Below, one piece after another: positions 36,486 through 49,601 of a stretch of 64,000 nucleotides of DNA. The notes beneath the pieces are model-generated. The model had not been told where the DNA came from. It saw only the letters and a program-made list of their open reading frames with translations, and did no database searches. Made by a program: the position numbers and the translations under genes. Source of the DNA: Stenotrophomonas pavanii (GTDB lineage Bacteria; Pseudomonadota; Gammaproteobacteria; Xanthomonadales; Xanthomonadaceae); assembly GCF_900101175.1 (NCBI RefSeq), contig NZ_FNFQ01000001.1:620001-684000 (forward strand), read 5' to 3'. Positions within the stretch are counted from its first letter, which is position 1. Each line of letters starts with the position of its first letter.

Positions 36486-37223
36486 ATGAAATCGTTGTCC
36501 CTGGCCAGCCTGGCCATGACCCTGAGCACGCTGGCCGTGCTCGCCCTGCCCTCTGCTCCGGCCGCTGCGCAGGACGGGGTGATCCGCTGCGAAAGCCAGA
36601 ACAATCGTGAACGTGTCTGCAGCACCGGCTGGCGCAATGCGCAGCTGGTCCGCCAGCTGTCCGGCAGCGCCTGCGACGAGGGCCGCACCTGGGGCAGCCG
36701 CAATGGCAGCATCTGGGTCAGCAATGGCTGCCGCGCCGAGTTCGTTGAAGCCCGCGGCGGCTGGGGCGGCGGCAATGGCGGTGGCTGGGGCGGCAACAAC
36801 GGCCGTCCCGGCGAAACCATCCGCTGCGAGAGCCAGAGCAACCGTGAGCGCAGCTGCCCGGTCGGCTGGCGCAACGCCCGCCTGGTCCGCCAGCTGTCCG
36901 GCAGCCCCTGCGACGAAGGCCGCACCTGGGGCGTGCGCAACGGCGCGGTCTGGGTCAGCAACGGCTGCCGCGCCGAGTTCGCCGAGGCCCGCGGCTGGGG
37001 CGGCGGCGGCGGTGGCTGGGGCGGCGGCAACAGCAATTATTCGATCACCTGCAGCAGCAACAACAACCGCACGCAGAACTGCGACTGGGATGAGCGGCAG
37101 GGCCGGCCGGTGCTGCAGCAGCAGCTGTCCGGCAGTGCCTGCCAGGAAGGCCGCAGCTGGGGCTATTCGCGCGGCCAGGTGTGGGTGAGCAACGGCTGCC
37201 GGGCGCGCTTCGGCGCGCGCTGA
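36486..37223 (+). CDS. Secreted protein with three DUF3011 repeats
   Basis: A 245-residue exported protein (signal peptide cut near AAAQD, ~29). Three similar modules cover about 30-90, 108-168 and 184-243. Each has a pair of Cys near the start, an LSGS-C-EGR(T/S)WG centre and a VW(V)SNGCRA end. Gly/Trp/Asn-rich linkers join them. This is the DUF3011 arrangement, found in xanthomonads; function unknown, with surface or lectin-like binding possible. Modules 1 and 2 are nearly identical in DNA, a sign of recent duplication. Confidence 0.85.
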   Translation: MKSLSLASLAMTLSTLAVLALPSAPAAAQDGVIRCESQNNRERVCSTGWRNAQLVRQLSGSACDEGRTWGSRNGSIWVSNGCRAEFVEARGGWGGGNGGGWGGNNGRPGETIRCESQSNRERSCPVGWRNARLVRQLSGSPCDEGRTWGVRNGAVWVSNGCRAEFAEARGWGGGGGGWGGGNSNYSITCSSNNNRTQNCDWDERQGRPVLQQQLSGSACQEGRSWGYSRGQVWVSNGCRARFGAR

Positions 37224-37283
37224 GCCCCGCGGTCGGATCCCTGGCCGACGGCCAGGGCGCTGCCCCCCGGTCAGGTATCCCGC

Positions 37284-37306
37284 ATCCACGCATGGCGTGG
37301 ATCCAC
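37284..37306 (-). repeat. SMAG-like REP, ATCCACGC stem
   Basis: ATCCACGC/GCGTGGAT hairpin ending in CCAC instead of CTAC. It lies between two convergent genes. Confidence 0.7.
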
Positions 37307-37323
37307 TGGGGATCTTTCCGGGG

Positions 37324-37965
37324 TCAGGGTGCGGGTGCCTTGTCGTCACCCCACGGTGGCGGCGGCAGGTCGACCGGCCTGCTCAGGTCGAACTTCACGC
37401 GGAAGCGCCGGCCTTCCGGTCGCGTCAGTTCGTAGACGAAGGTCTGGTCCGGATCGATTTCCATCGCCCAGGTGTTGAAGGTGGAGGCCCGCATGTCGGC
37501 ACGACGGAACATCGCCACGGAATCGGTGTCGGCCGGGAACTGCTGCCGCTCGGCGGTGCCCGGCGGCGTGCTGTCGCCGCCATAGAGGGTGATCGCATCG
37601 GCGCTGCCATCCGGGTGGCGATGATCGTGCTTCAGCCGCAGGCCATTTTCGGTACGGGTCAGCACCCACGTGCGCGAATGGTCATCACCGACATGGAAGG
37701 GGATCCGCAGCTCATGGGCCGGGTCGGCACAGCCGCGCACATGCATGACCAGGCGCTGGCCGGCGAACGGGTCCTTGCCGGTGGGTGCCGGCGTGTCCTC
37801 CACCACCCGGCCCTCGAAGGCCTGGCCGCAATGCGCGGCGATGGCCGCCATGAAGGCATCGGCCGGTGCGGTCGCCAGATCATGGGCGACCGAATCGGAA
37901 CGCTGCGAGCAGGCAGCAAGGGTGAGCAGGAGGGCGGAAGCAGCAGCAACGGCAGGCAGTTTCAT
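37324..37965 (-). CDS. Predicted lipoprotein of unknown function
   Basis: A 213-residue protein with a lipobox (LTLAAC, C19). The mature part contains HVRGCADPAHELRIPFHVGDDHSRTW and a late FRVKFDLSRPVDLPPPPWG; two further Cys may pair. The His/Asp-rich middle and the beta-strand pattern suggest a periplasmic beta-sheet protein, but no family is recognised with certainty. Start chosen at 37965 because it opens the lipoprotein signal. Confidence 0.75.
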   Translation of the reverse strand: MKLPAVAAASALLLTLAACSQRSDSVAHDLATAPADAFMAAIAAHCGQAFEGRVVEDTPAPTGKDPFAGQRLVMHVRGCADPAHELRIPFHVGDDHSRTWVLTRTENGLRLKHDHRHPDGSADAITLYGGDSTPPGTAERQQFPADTDSVAMFRRADMRASTFNTWAMEIDPDQTFVYELTRPEGRRFRVKFDLSRPVDLPPPPWGDDKAPAP

Positions 37966-38025
37966 GCCCCCAACCCTAACGACCCGGGCCGGTGCGCGCA
38001 AACCCTGCGCACCGGCCACGTCACC

Positions 38026-39582
38026 TCATCGGTGCAGCCAGACCTCGCAGCCGCCGATCTCCTGCTTCTGGCCACCGGCGGCATAGCGGCGGATGATCTC
38101 CGCCTGCCACTGCACGCGTCCGGGGCTGCTTCCCACCTGGCTGGGGCAGTTGACCAGTGCGGCCAGCGGCAGCCCACCCAGCGCGGCGTCGTCGGCGGCC
38201 AGCGACGCGAGCACCTCGTCCGACGCCCAGTCTGGAATCATCACCGCGCGGCGGCCGGAGAAGTACGGCAGTTCGGAGGACCAGTCCTGCCCGAACGCGA
38301 CCACCACGCCCTGCGCCGTCGTGCCGGTACGGATGGCCTCGGCAATCTGCGAAACCGCTGTCGGCTCGCGCGCTTCCCTGATGTCCTTCAGCGACTTCAC
38401 CAGGCCGAAGCCCACCGACAGCACGCACAGGACGATCGCCAGCGCGACGCCGCGGCGCGGCTTGCCCGCCGCTTCGGCCGCCAGCACCGTCGACCACAGC
38501 ACCAGGCCGATGATCGAGGTGGCGAACACGATGTTGGCCGCCTGGTAGTAGGGATGGGCGATGTGCAGGTTGGTGAAGACCAGGAACGGCGCCAGGTAGG
38601 CCAGCAGCAGGATCCCCACCGCTGCGCGCGTGCGCTTCTGCCACAGCCCGGCGATGACGAAGATGAGGAAGATCCAGTTGGAGCCGATCGCACCGGAGAA
38701 GCGCTTCTTGAACACCGTGCCCCACCAGGTGGCCGGATCCAGGCGCTGCTGCAGGGTGCCGTAGTTCCAGGTGGACAACGCATCGGAGGTGATCTGCCGG
38801 CCCAGCGCCGACTGCGCCTTCAGCGCGTCGGCATGCTGCAGCCACAGGGTGAGCGTGGCCAGCACGGCAAGTGCGGACAGGCCACCCCAGAACAGCAGGC
38901 GCCAATGCTGCCGCAGCCACTGCGGGCGCCAGCCATGTTCACGCAGCACCAGCCACAGGAAGGCCAGCGCAACGAACGCGGCAAAGCCGAAGAACGAGGT
39001 GACCTTGATGGCCGCCGACAGGACCGCGGCGACGATGGCGACCAGGCCCACCCACGCGCGCGGCTGGCTGCGCAGGCGCGCCATCGCCCAGACAAAGAGC
39101 AGGCCGAAGAACACGGCGCAGGACTCCATCATCACCGAGCGCCCCCAGAACTGCGCGTACGGCGAGACGGCAAACGCGCCGGCCACACACAGCGCCAGCG
39201 TGCGGTCGGGGCGCCACGCCAGCAGCGTGCGGTAGACCAGCCACACGCAGCCGACATGGAAGAGCGCAGACACCAGGCGCCCGCTGTTGTCGGCGCTCAT
39301 GCCGGTGAGGCTGGACAGCAACGCCGCCAACCACTGGTAGAACGGGAATTCGAAGGGAATCGACCAGGGCGCGCCCAGCACCGGGGTCACGTAGTCCAGC
39401 CAGGGGCCGCCGCGCAGCAACCAGTCGATCGACAGTGCAGTCTGCGTCTGCCGGAAACCGGAGGCATCGACCGGGGGCATCGACCAGCTGCAGGCCAGCA
39501 GGATCAGCAGCGCGGCCGCCGAAAACCACAACAGGATCTTGCCCGGCAACAGGCTGCGGTCTGGGTTGCTTTCCTGGGTCAC
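38026..39582 (-). CDS. Membrane glycosyltransferase (GT-C fold), ArnT/PMT-like
   Basis: A 518-residue polytopic protein with about twelve hydrophobic segments and a C-terminal periplasmic domain (about 410-518). The acidic motif in the first loop (VDASGFRQTQTALS, residues about 38-51) and the overall layout match lipid-linked-sugar glycosyltransferases of the dolichyl-mannosyl/ArnT group. Donor and acceptor cannot be named. It is flanked by unrelated genes and not part of a sugar cluster. Confidence 0.78.
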   Translation of the reverse strand: MTQESNPDRSLLPGKILLWFSAAALLILLACSWSMPPVDASGFRQTQTALSIDWLLRGGPWLDYVTPVLGAPWSIPFEFPFYQWLAALLSSLTGMSADNSGRLVSALFHVGCVWLVYRTLLAWRPDRTLALCVAGAFAVSPYAQFWGRSVMMESCAVFFGLLFVWAMARLRSQPRAWVGLVAIVAAVLSAAIKVTSFFGFAAFVALAFLWLVLREHGWRPQWLRQHWRLLFWGGLSALAVLATLTLWLQHADALKAQSALGRQITSDALSTWNYGTLQQRLDPATWWGTVFKKRFSGAIGSNWIFLIFVIAGLWQKRTRAAVGILLLAYLAPFLVFTNLHIAHPYYQAANIVFATSIIGLVLWSTVLAAEAAGKPRRGVALAIVLCVLSVGFGLVKSLKDIREAREPTAVSQIAEAIRTGTTAQGVVVAFGQDWSSELPYFSGRRAVMIPDWASDEVLASLAADDAALGGLPLAALVNCPSQVGSSPGRVQWQAEIIRRYAAGGQKQEIGGCEVWLHR

Positions 39583-39686
39583 GCCTGTTGCTCCTGACAG
39601 TGGCCGCCCACGGCAGGGCGCGCTTCACGGGCGCGCAGTGTCTGCGTTGGCGCACCGGAGTGCAAGCCGCTGCACGCGGCTGCGGC

Positions 39687-40916
39687 TCAGCCCGGCGGTG
39701 GCAGTGGTGCCTTCAGCGGCTCGGCATGGCCGCCGTCGGTGGCCGCGACCGGTGCGATTTCGCCCTCGCCCGCAGGTTCCTGCTCGACCGGATCGACGTC
39801 GAACGGCGTGCGGAACACCAGCGACGGCAACAGCGTGGTCAGTGCGGCGTACAGCAGCAGCGCGCCGAACAGCACCGCCGGAATCTGGAAGCGCTCGCGC
39901 ATGATCGCCGCCAGCACCAGGGTGAAGATCAGGGTCGGTGCCAGCGCCAGCGAGACGCGCAGGCTGCTGCGGAAGCTCTCGCCGAACATCACCCGGCGCT
40001 GCAGCCACACCACGCCGATGCGCAGCGGCAGTACCACCAGGGTGATCACGATGCCCAGCCCCAGCGCCTCGAAACTGAGCGCTTCGCTGGGCACCTTGGT
40101 GCCAGCGTTGAAGAAGTAGAACGGCACGAAGAACGAGGCAAACAGGCGCAGCGCATGCAGGTTTTCGTGCGAGGCCAGCAGCGGCATGCGCTGGTGCAGC
40201 AGGCGCGCGACCAGGCCGGCGATGAAGGCGCCTACCAGGTAGTACACGCCCAGCAGGTAGGTGATGTAGGCGGCCACCATGCCCACCATCACCAGCAGCG
40301 AGAACTCCGAGCCCGGCGCGTGCGGCGCCACCCAGCGGCCCAGCGCGATGAACAGCAGCGGCAGGCCCACCATCATCGCCAGCAGGGCCAGGCTGGACAG
40401 CGCCATGTGGCCCGGGTCGCCGGCCTGCAGCACGATGAACAATGCCGCCAGCGCCAGCAGTTCGCCGGCGATGGCCTTGCTGGTGACCCAGAACCGCTCG
40501 TCTTCGCTCAGGCCCAGCCGCGACAGCGAGTCCATGATGAAGCCGGTGGACGGTGTCAGCAGTGCCAGCGCCAGCAGTCCGGCCGCCTGCCACGGCAGGC
40601 CCGCGTAGCGCCAGGCCAACCAGCCGACCCCGAACAGCGTGGCACTGCGGATCACCAGATGCGCCAGCAACGGCCACATGCCGCGCCGCAGCGCCTGCAG
40701 ATCCACCTCCAGGCCTGCGAACAGGAACAGCGAGGAAATCCCCAGCGTGGCCAGCAGGCCGATCACCGCGTCATGCGCCTGGTCGCCCAGCCACAGCATG
40801 CCGATGATGCCGAACAGCAGGCAGGTCAGCGGTGCGGGCAGGCTGAAGCGCTGCAGCGCGCGCGGGATCACCAGCAGCGCGAAGATCAGCAGCAGGTAGA
40901 TCAACTCATGGCTCAT
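39687..40916 (-). CDS. Cation:proton antiporter (CPA2/Kef-type, membrane domain only)
   Basis: A 409-residue inner-membrane protein with about twelve to thirteen transmembrane helices and a short Pro/Glu-rich cytoplasmic tail. Family markers are LFLFAGLEVDLQALRR, the LTPSTGFIMDSL region and YYLVGAFIAGLVARLL. It lacks the NAD-binding RCK domain of the YbaL-type protein encoded at 47896-49593. Na+ or K+ exchange for protons is likely, but ion specificity is open. Confidence 0.87.
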   Translation of the reverse strand: MSHELIYLLLIFALLVIPRALQRFSLPAPLTCLLFGIIGMLWLGDQAHDAVIGLLATLGISSLFLFAGLEVDLQALRRGMWPLLAHLVIRSATLFGVGWLAWRYAGLPWQAAGLLALALLTPSTGFIMDSLSRLGLSEDERFWVTSKAIAGELLALAALFIVLQAGDPGHMALSSLALLAMMVGLPLLFIALGRWVAPHAPGSEFSLLVMVGMVAAYITYLLGVYYLVGAFIAGLVARLLHQRMPLLASHENLHALRLFASFFVPFYFFNAGTKVPSEALSFEALGLGIVITLVVLPLRIGVVWLQRRVMFGESFRSSLRVSLALAPTLIFTLVLAAIMRERFQIPAVLFGALLLYAALTTLLPSLVFRTPFDVDPVEQEPAGEGEIAPVAATDGGHAEPLKAPLPPPG

Positions 40917-41000
40917 CGGGGTCTTCCGTGGGGTTCGAACGCGCGCAGGATGCGCGTGCCCGACCGATCCGGCAAGCCATTTCGAATGACCCCGGTTACC

Positions 41001-41906
41001 TCATCCAATCATTGCATCGGCCAGCGCGCCCACCCGTGCAAGCACCGCTGCGCGCTGGTCGTCATCGACCGACGCGCCCTGCAGATAGGCGGTGACCACC
41101 CACGCCGCGCCGCCCGCATGCGGCCACAGCACGGCGATGTCGTTGCGCGTGTCATCACCGTTGCTGCCGGTCTTGTCCCCCACCCGCCAGCGCGTGCCCA
41201 GCCCGGCGCGCAGGCAGGCATCGCCGGTCTGGTTGTCGATGAGCCAATCGGCGAACTGCTGGCGCGATGCAGGCTGCAGGCCATTGCCCACCGCGAAGCG
41301 GGCCAGGCTGGTGGCCATCGCGGCCGGGCTGGTGGTATCGCGCGGGTCTCCCTTCACGAACAGATTCACGTCCGGCTCGTTGCGGTCATTGCGGGTAATG
41401 CTGTCGCCCTGCCCGCGCAGGAATGCCGTCAGCGCCGACGGCCCGCCCACCACCTCCAGCAGCAGGTTGGCCGCCGTGTTGTCGCTGGTGGTCAGCGTGC
41501 CCCGGCACAGGTCGCGGACAGTCAGGTCCTTGCCCACATGGCGGCGCGCCACCGGGGCGTAGGACAGCAGATCCTTCGCGGCGATGGGCACACGGGTGTC
41601 GAGCGAAACGCGGCCTGCATCGGCAAGGCTCAGCACATGGGCAACCAGCAGCGACTTGAACGTGCTGCACATCGGGAAGCGCTCATCCTGCCGATGCCCG
41701 CCGATGCGACGGCCGTTACCGGTATTCAGCACGGTGACGCCCAGGCGGCCACCGCTGGCTTTCTCCAGCGCGGCGAAATCGGCGGCGCCGGCAATGGCGG
41801 CGGGTATGCCGGACGCTGGGGAAACAGCTCGCGCCAGCGCCGGGGCAAGCAGCGAGGAAGCAACGGCAGCACCACTGAACTGCAGGAATCGGCGACGGGC
41901 GAGCAT
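41001..41906 (-). CDS. blaL2: L2-type class A beta-lactamase (inducible cephalosporinase)
   Basis: Serine beta-lactamase of the Stenotrophomonas L2 group (301 residues). Catalytic motifs are S81-T-F-K84, SDN at 141-143, E177-PDV-N181 of the omega loop and KTG at 245-247. The N-terminus MLARRRFLQFSG is a twin-arginine signal, as known for L2. AGGAGA precedes the ATG at 8 nt. Divergent ampR next door indicates induction by peptidoglycan fragments. Many residues differ from the K279a L2 I remember (for example the EPDVN loop), so this is a divergent allele. Confidence 0.95.
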   Translation of the reverse strand: MLARRRFLQFSGAAVASSLLAPALARAVSPASGIPAAIAGAADFAALEKASGGRLGVTVLNTGNGRRIGGHRQDERFPMCSTFKSLLVAHVLSLADAGRVSLDTRVPIAAKDLLSYAPVARRHVGKDLTVRDLCRGTLTTSDNTAANLLLEVVGGPSALTAFLRGQGDSITRNDRNEPDVNLFVKGDPRDTTSPAAMATSLARFAVGNGLQPASRQQFADWLIDNQTGDACLRAGLGTRWRVGDKTGSNGDDTRNDIAVLWPHAGGAAWVVTAYLQGASVDDDQRAAVLARVGALADAMIG

Positions 41907-42081
41907 AGGGGTTCTCCTGGTGACCGCTCGATTATTGGCGCCTCCCCTGCGACCGACCAGCGCGAAAAATCAGGGCAACCCATAAGTTGAATTCATGCCT
42001 GGCGCGATCAACTGTTTGAGATTTACGAAATTCCTCATTGAACGGGTAGGATCAGCCATCACCCTGGCTCACGGCTCTCCG
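41907..42081. promoter_or_regulatory. Divergent blaL2-ampR control region
   Basis: By analogy with other ampR-bla pairs it should hold the AmpR operator and both promoters. A candidate LysR-type T-N11-A site runs 42017-42029, overlapping the small palindrome ATTT-ACG-AAAT (42021-42031), and TGAG/CTCA arms at 42017 and 42034 frame it. No convincing -35/-10 pair was found by eye. Confidence 0.4.
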
Positions 42082-42948
42082 ATGCTGCACCCCACCCTGC
42101 CACTGAACGCGCTGCGTGCGTTCGAGGCGGCCGCCCGCCACCAGAACTTCACCCGAGCCGCGCTGGAGCTGTGCGTCAGCCAGGCCGCACTGAGCCACCA
42201 GATCCGGGGCCTGGAAGACCGGCTCGGCATCCGCCTGTTCCATCGCCTGCCGCGCGGCGTGGCGCTGACCGACGAGGGCGCGGCGCTGTATCCGGTGCTC
42301 AACGAATCGTTTGAACGCATCTCCGCCAGCATTGCGCGCTACACCGGCGGGCCGGCCCGGGAAGTACTCACGCTGGGCGTGGTCGGTACCTTTGCCACCG
42401 GCTGGCTGCTGCCACGGCTGGCCGCGTTCGAGGCGGCGCACCCGGACATCGAGCTGCGCCTGCAGACCCACAACAACCGCATCGACCTGGCCGGCGAAGG
42501 GCTGGACCTGGCGATCCGCTTCGGTGATGGCGACTGGCAGGGACAGGCCTGCACGGCGATCCTGGATGCCCCGTTCGCGCCGCTGTGCGCACCGGCATTG
42601 GCGCGGCGGCTGAAGCAGCCGCGCGACCTGGCCACACTGCCGTTGTTGCGCTCCTACCGCAGCGACGAATGGCCACGCTGGCTGCAGGCGGCCGGCGTCA
42701 GCGGTGTGGAAGCGCGCGGGCCGGTGTTCGATTCCTCGCTGACCGTGGCGATGGCCGCCGCAGGGGGAGCCGGCGTGGCGCTGCTGCCCCTGCGCATGTT
42801 CGAGCAGGAACTGGCCGAAGGCCGCCTGCTGCAGCCGTTCGGCACCACGCTGGAGCTGGGCCGCTATTGGCTGACGCGATTGCGTTCGCGCGCCGAACGC
42901 GAGCCGGCCAAGCGCTTCCGCGAGTGGCTGCAGGCGCAGGGCGCGTAG
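42082..42948 (+). CDS. ampR: AmpR, LysR-type regulator of beta-lactamase
   Basis: LysR-family activator/repressor (288 residues) that senses muropeptides and UDP-MurNAc-pentapeptide and controls the divergent L2 gene. The N-terminal winged helix-turn-helix reads LNALRAFEAAARHQNFTRAALELCVSQAALSHQIR, typical of AmpR/GcvA. A substrate-binding domain follows. The start at 42082 (MLHPTLPLNALRAFE) is set by family agreement; there is an in-frame ATG 87 nt upstream and no strong ribosome binding site. The stop codon touches a REP element. Confidence 0.95.
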   Translation: MLHPTLPLNALRAFEAAARHQNFTRAALELCVSQAALSHQIRGLEDRLGIRLFHRLPRGVALTDEGAALYPVLNESFERISASIARYTGGPAREVLTLGVVGTFATGWLLPRLAAFEAAHPDIELRLQTHNNRIDLAGEGLDLAIRFGDGDWQGQACTAILDAPFAPLCAPALARRLKQPRDLATLPLLRSYRSDEWPRWLQAAGVSGVEARGPVFDSSLTVAMAAAGGAGVALLPLRMFEQELAEGRLLQPFGTTLELGRYWLTRLRSRAEREPAKRFREWLQAQGA

Positions 42949-43023
42949 GTAGTGCCGGCCGCTGGCCGGCAACCCCTGGATCCTTGTGAGCGCATCGCGC
43001 TGCCGGCCAGCGGCCGGCACTAC
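42949..43023. repeat. SMAG REP inverted pair after ampR
   Basis: One element at 42949-42971 (GTAG head) begins 1 nt after the ampR stop; its mirror lies at 43001-43023. The pair can fold into one long hairpin. Confidence 0.88.
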
Positions 43024-43035
43024 CGATCAGAAAGA

Positions 43036-43103
43036 AACGGGGACGGAGGGGATTAAGTCGTTTGTGGCACAAACGACTTAATCCCCTCCGTCCCCTTTTT
43101 TGC
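43036..43103. terminator. 57-nt perfect palindrome acting as bidirectional terminator
   Basis: Arms of 28 bp, perfect, at 43039-43066 and 43068-43095 around a single central G; the ends read GGGGACGGAGGGGATTAAG. On + it is followed by TTTTTT, a strong intrinsic terminator for ampR. On - it is followed by GTTTCTTTC, serving the ABC-F gene. It may be a mobile palindrome recruited as a terminator. Confidence 0.75.
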
Positions 43104-43107
43104 GTGC

Positions 43108-44973
<1,866 letters not shown>

Positions 44974-45307
44974 CGGGGGAGGGGTCCATATAACCGAATG
45001 GAATGTGCTGGTGAGCACTGTTCCTGCGACGCAATTCTAGCGTTAACGAATACTTGACGCGTCCCGGGATGCGCAGTGGCCGACGTTCCTCTCTCCCACG
45101 TCCCCGCCGCGCGCGTCCCGGGGTCCCTTCCTGCCAGCGCTGATCCGGGCTAAATGGTTGCTGCTGCAACGTTTTTTCTGACGCCTGGCATTTGACAGGC
45201 ACTGAATATCCCGTTAATTGCTGTATTGCGCACCGCAACAACCGCCGTCCGCCTCACGCTCGTGATGTCGATTCCGGTGCCGCCCCCGCCAACCGGAGCC
45301 CATCCCG
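44974..45307. other. Divergent gap before the TonB-dependent receptor
   Basis: 334 bp without a supported gene. A perfect -35 hexamer TTGACA (45192-45197) points to the receptor, but the -10 at 17 bp (TAATTG) is poor. No Fur box or cobalamin riboswitch was recognised. Confidence 0.4.
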
Positions 45308-47695
<2,388 letters not shown>

Positions 47696-47698
47696 GGG

Positions 47699-47721
47699 GT
47701 ACTGCCGGCCGCTGGCCGGCA
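47699..47721 (+). repeat. SMAG-like REP (GTAC head)
   Basis: Same TGCCGGCC/GGCCGGCA hairpin as the canonical element but with GTAC instead of GTAG. It starts 4 nt after the receptor stop. Confidence 0.75.
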
Positions 47722-47746
47722 TAACCCGGGCCGCGTCTGGAGGAGA

Positions 47747-47767
47747 GCCCCTTCTTGTTGAAGGGGC
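47747..47767 (+). terminator. Hairpin after the TonB-dependent receptor
   Basis: GCCCCTTC/GAAGGGGC stem of 8 bp with a TTGTT loop. No T-tract follows, so its terminator role is tentative. Confidence 0.4.
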
Positions 47768-47800
47768 GCGCCGAAGGTGTGGGTTGAAGAGGAATGCGTG

Positions 47801-47841
47801 GGCAAATCCGCCGGCCACGGCACGTGGCCGGCGGATTTGCC
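47801..47841. repeat. Perfect 41-nt palindrome upstream of ybaL
   Basis: Arms GGCAAATCCGCCGGCCACG (19 bp, perfect) around the loop GCA. Same arm and loop lengths as at 7082 and 49819, but a different stem sequence. It ends 54 nt before the ybaL start, so it could be a terminator of the receptor gene or lie in the ybaL leader. Confidence 0.85.
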
Positions 47842-47895
47842 GTATCTGGCCTCATCGGTGAAAATCGGGATACCCCCGATTGCCTGCGAGTGCCG

Positions 47896-49593
47896 ATGCA
47901 CCATGACACCGACCTGATCAACATCGTTGCCGTTGGCCTGGGGCTCGCCTTCATCTTCGGCGCGCTGGCCAACAAGCTCCGCTTGTCTCCCCTGGTCGGT
48001 TACCTGGTTGCTGGCATCTGCGTAGGCCCGTTCACCCCCGGCTTCGTCGCCGACCAGGCACTGGCCAACCAGTTGGCCGAACTGGGCGTGATGCTGCTGA
48101 TGTTCGGCGTCGGCCTGCACTTCTCGTTGAAGGACCTGATGGCGGTCAAGGCGATCGCCATCCCCGGCGCCATCGGCCAGATCGCGGTCGCCACCCTGCT
48201 CGGCTGGGGCGTGGCCTCGCTGATGGGCTGGCCGGCCATCCATGGCGTCATCTTTGGTTTCTCGCTGGCCACCGCCAGTACCGTGGTGCTGCTGCGGGCA
48301 ATGGAGGAACGCCGCCTGCTGGAAACCATGCGCGGCAAGATTGCGGTCGGCTGGCTGATCGTGGAAGACCTGGCCTGCGTGCTGGCGCTGGTGATGATGC
48401 CGGTAATGGCCGGCGTGTTCGGTCCGGACGCGTCCAAGGAATCGCACTCGCTGGGCAGCGTGCTGGCCGACATCGGCTGGACCTTCGTGCAGCTGGGCCT
48501 GTTCGTGGCGGTGATGCTGGTGGTCGGCCGGCGGGTCATCCCGTGGATCCTCGAGCGCATCGCCGGCACCGGTTCGCGTGAGCTGTTCACCCTGTCCGTG
48601 CTGGCGATCGCGCTGGGCGTGGCGTTCGGCTCGGCGATGCTGTTCGGCGTCTCGTTCGCGCTGGGCGCGTTCTTCGCCGGCATGCTGCTCAACGAATCGG
48701 AGCTGAGCCACAAGGCCGCGCATGATTCGCTGCCACTGCGCGATGCGTTCGCGGTGCTGTTCTTTGTCTCGGTCGGGATGCTGTTCGACCCCAACATCCT
48801 TGTCCAGCATCCGTGGCAGGTGCTGGCCACCGTCGCCATCATCATGTTCGGCAAGTCGGCGGCGGCATTCTTCATCGTGCGTGCATTCGGCCACCCGACC
48901 AGCACTGCGCTGACCATCTCGGCCAGCCTGGCGCAGATCGGCGAGTTCGCCTTCATCATCGCCGGCCTCGGCGTGGCCCTGCAGATCCTGCCGAAGGAAG
49001 GCCAGTCGCTGGTGCTGGCCGGTGCGCTGGTGTCGATCATGCTCAACCCGCTGGTGTTCGGCCTGCTGGACCGTTGGCAGGCCAAGCAGGAGCAGTCGCC
49101 GCAGGCGCCCGAGCCGCCCGAAGCGATCGGCCCGTCGCGCGACCTGCATGACCACGCCATCGTGATCGGCTATGGCCGGGTCGGCAGCGAACTGGCGCAG
49201 GTGCTGCGCGACCGTGGCGTGCCGGTGCTGGTGATCGACGACAACAAGGAACACGTCGAGGAAGCCCACGCCAAGGGCCTGGCGGCGATCCGCGGCAGTG
49301 CGGCGGCCGACCGGGTGCTGGCCGAGGCGCATCCGGAGCGGGCCAAGATCGCGGTGCTGGCGATTCCGCAGCCGCTGGAAGCCGGTGAAGCACTGGCCAA
49401 GCTGCGGGCGATCAATCCGGACCTGACGCTGCTGGCGCGTGCGCACAGCGATGCCGAGGTGAAGCATCTGCTGGAACATGGTGCCGATGGCACGGTGATG
49501 GCCGAGCGCGAGCTGGCCTATTCGCTGGCGGAGATGATCATGTCGACGCCGCCGTACCGGAACCTGGGGCAGCACAGCATCCCGGTGGTGTGA
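47896..49593 (+). CDS. ybaL: YbaL-type Kef cation:proton antiporter
   Basis: A 565-residue inner-membrane antiporter. The membrane domain (about 1-390) has LSPLVGYLVAGICVGPFTPGFVAD and MLLMFGVGLHFSLKDLM. A cytoplasmic RCK/TrkA-N domain (about 415-530) has the nucleotide-binding GYGRVGSELAQVL and a following VIDDN. The N-terminus MHHDTDLINIV matches E. coli YbaL, which sets the start at 47896. Role in potassium efflux or pH homeostasis is by family. Confidence 0.92.
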   Translation: MHHDTDLINIVAVGLGLAFIFGALANKLRLSPLVGYLVAGICVGPFTPGFVADQALANQLAELGVMLLMFGVGLHFSLKDLMAVKAIAIPGAIGQIAVATLLGWGVASLMGWPAIHGVIFGFSLATASTVVLLRAMEERRLLETMRGKIAVGWLIVEDLACVLALVMMPVMAGVFGPDASKESHSLGSVLADIGWTFVQLGLFVAVMLVVGRRVIPWILERIAGTGSRELFTLSVLAIALGVAFGSAMLFGVSFALGAFFAGMLLNESELSHKAAHDSLPLRDAFAVLFFVSVGMLFDPNILVQHPWQVLATVAIIMFGKSAAAFFIVRAFGHPTSTALTISASLAQIGEFAFIIAGLGVALQILPKEGQSLVLAGALVSIMLNPLVFGLLDRWQAKQEQSPQAPEPPEAIGPSRDLHDHAIVIGYGRVGSELAQVLRDRGVPVLVIDDNKEHVEEAHAKGLAAIRGSAAADRVLAEAHPERAKIAVLAIPQPLEAGEALAKLRAINPDLTLLARAHSDAEVKHLLEHGADGTVMAERELAYSLAEMIMSTPPYRNLGQHSIPVV

Positions 49594-49601
49594 GGGGTCT
49601 G

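Noticed and set aside
36591..37000. Possible CRISPR array or mobile repeat
   Set aside because: The repeats are codon-level modules of a DUF3011 protein with no spacer structure.
41995..42081. Longer AmpR starting at the ATG at 41995
   Set aside because: The extra 29 residues lie in the control region and do not match the AmpR N-terminus, which starts at 42082.
45029..45307. Cobalamin riboswitch before the TonB-dependent receptor
   Set aside because: No B12 box or conserved core segments could be found.
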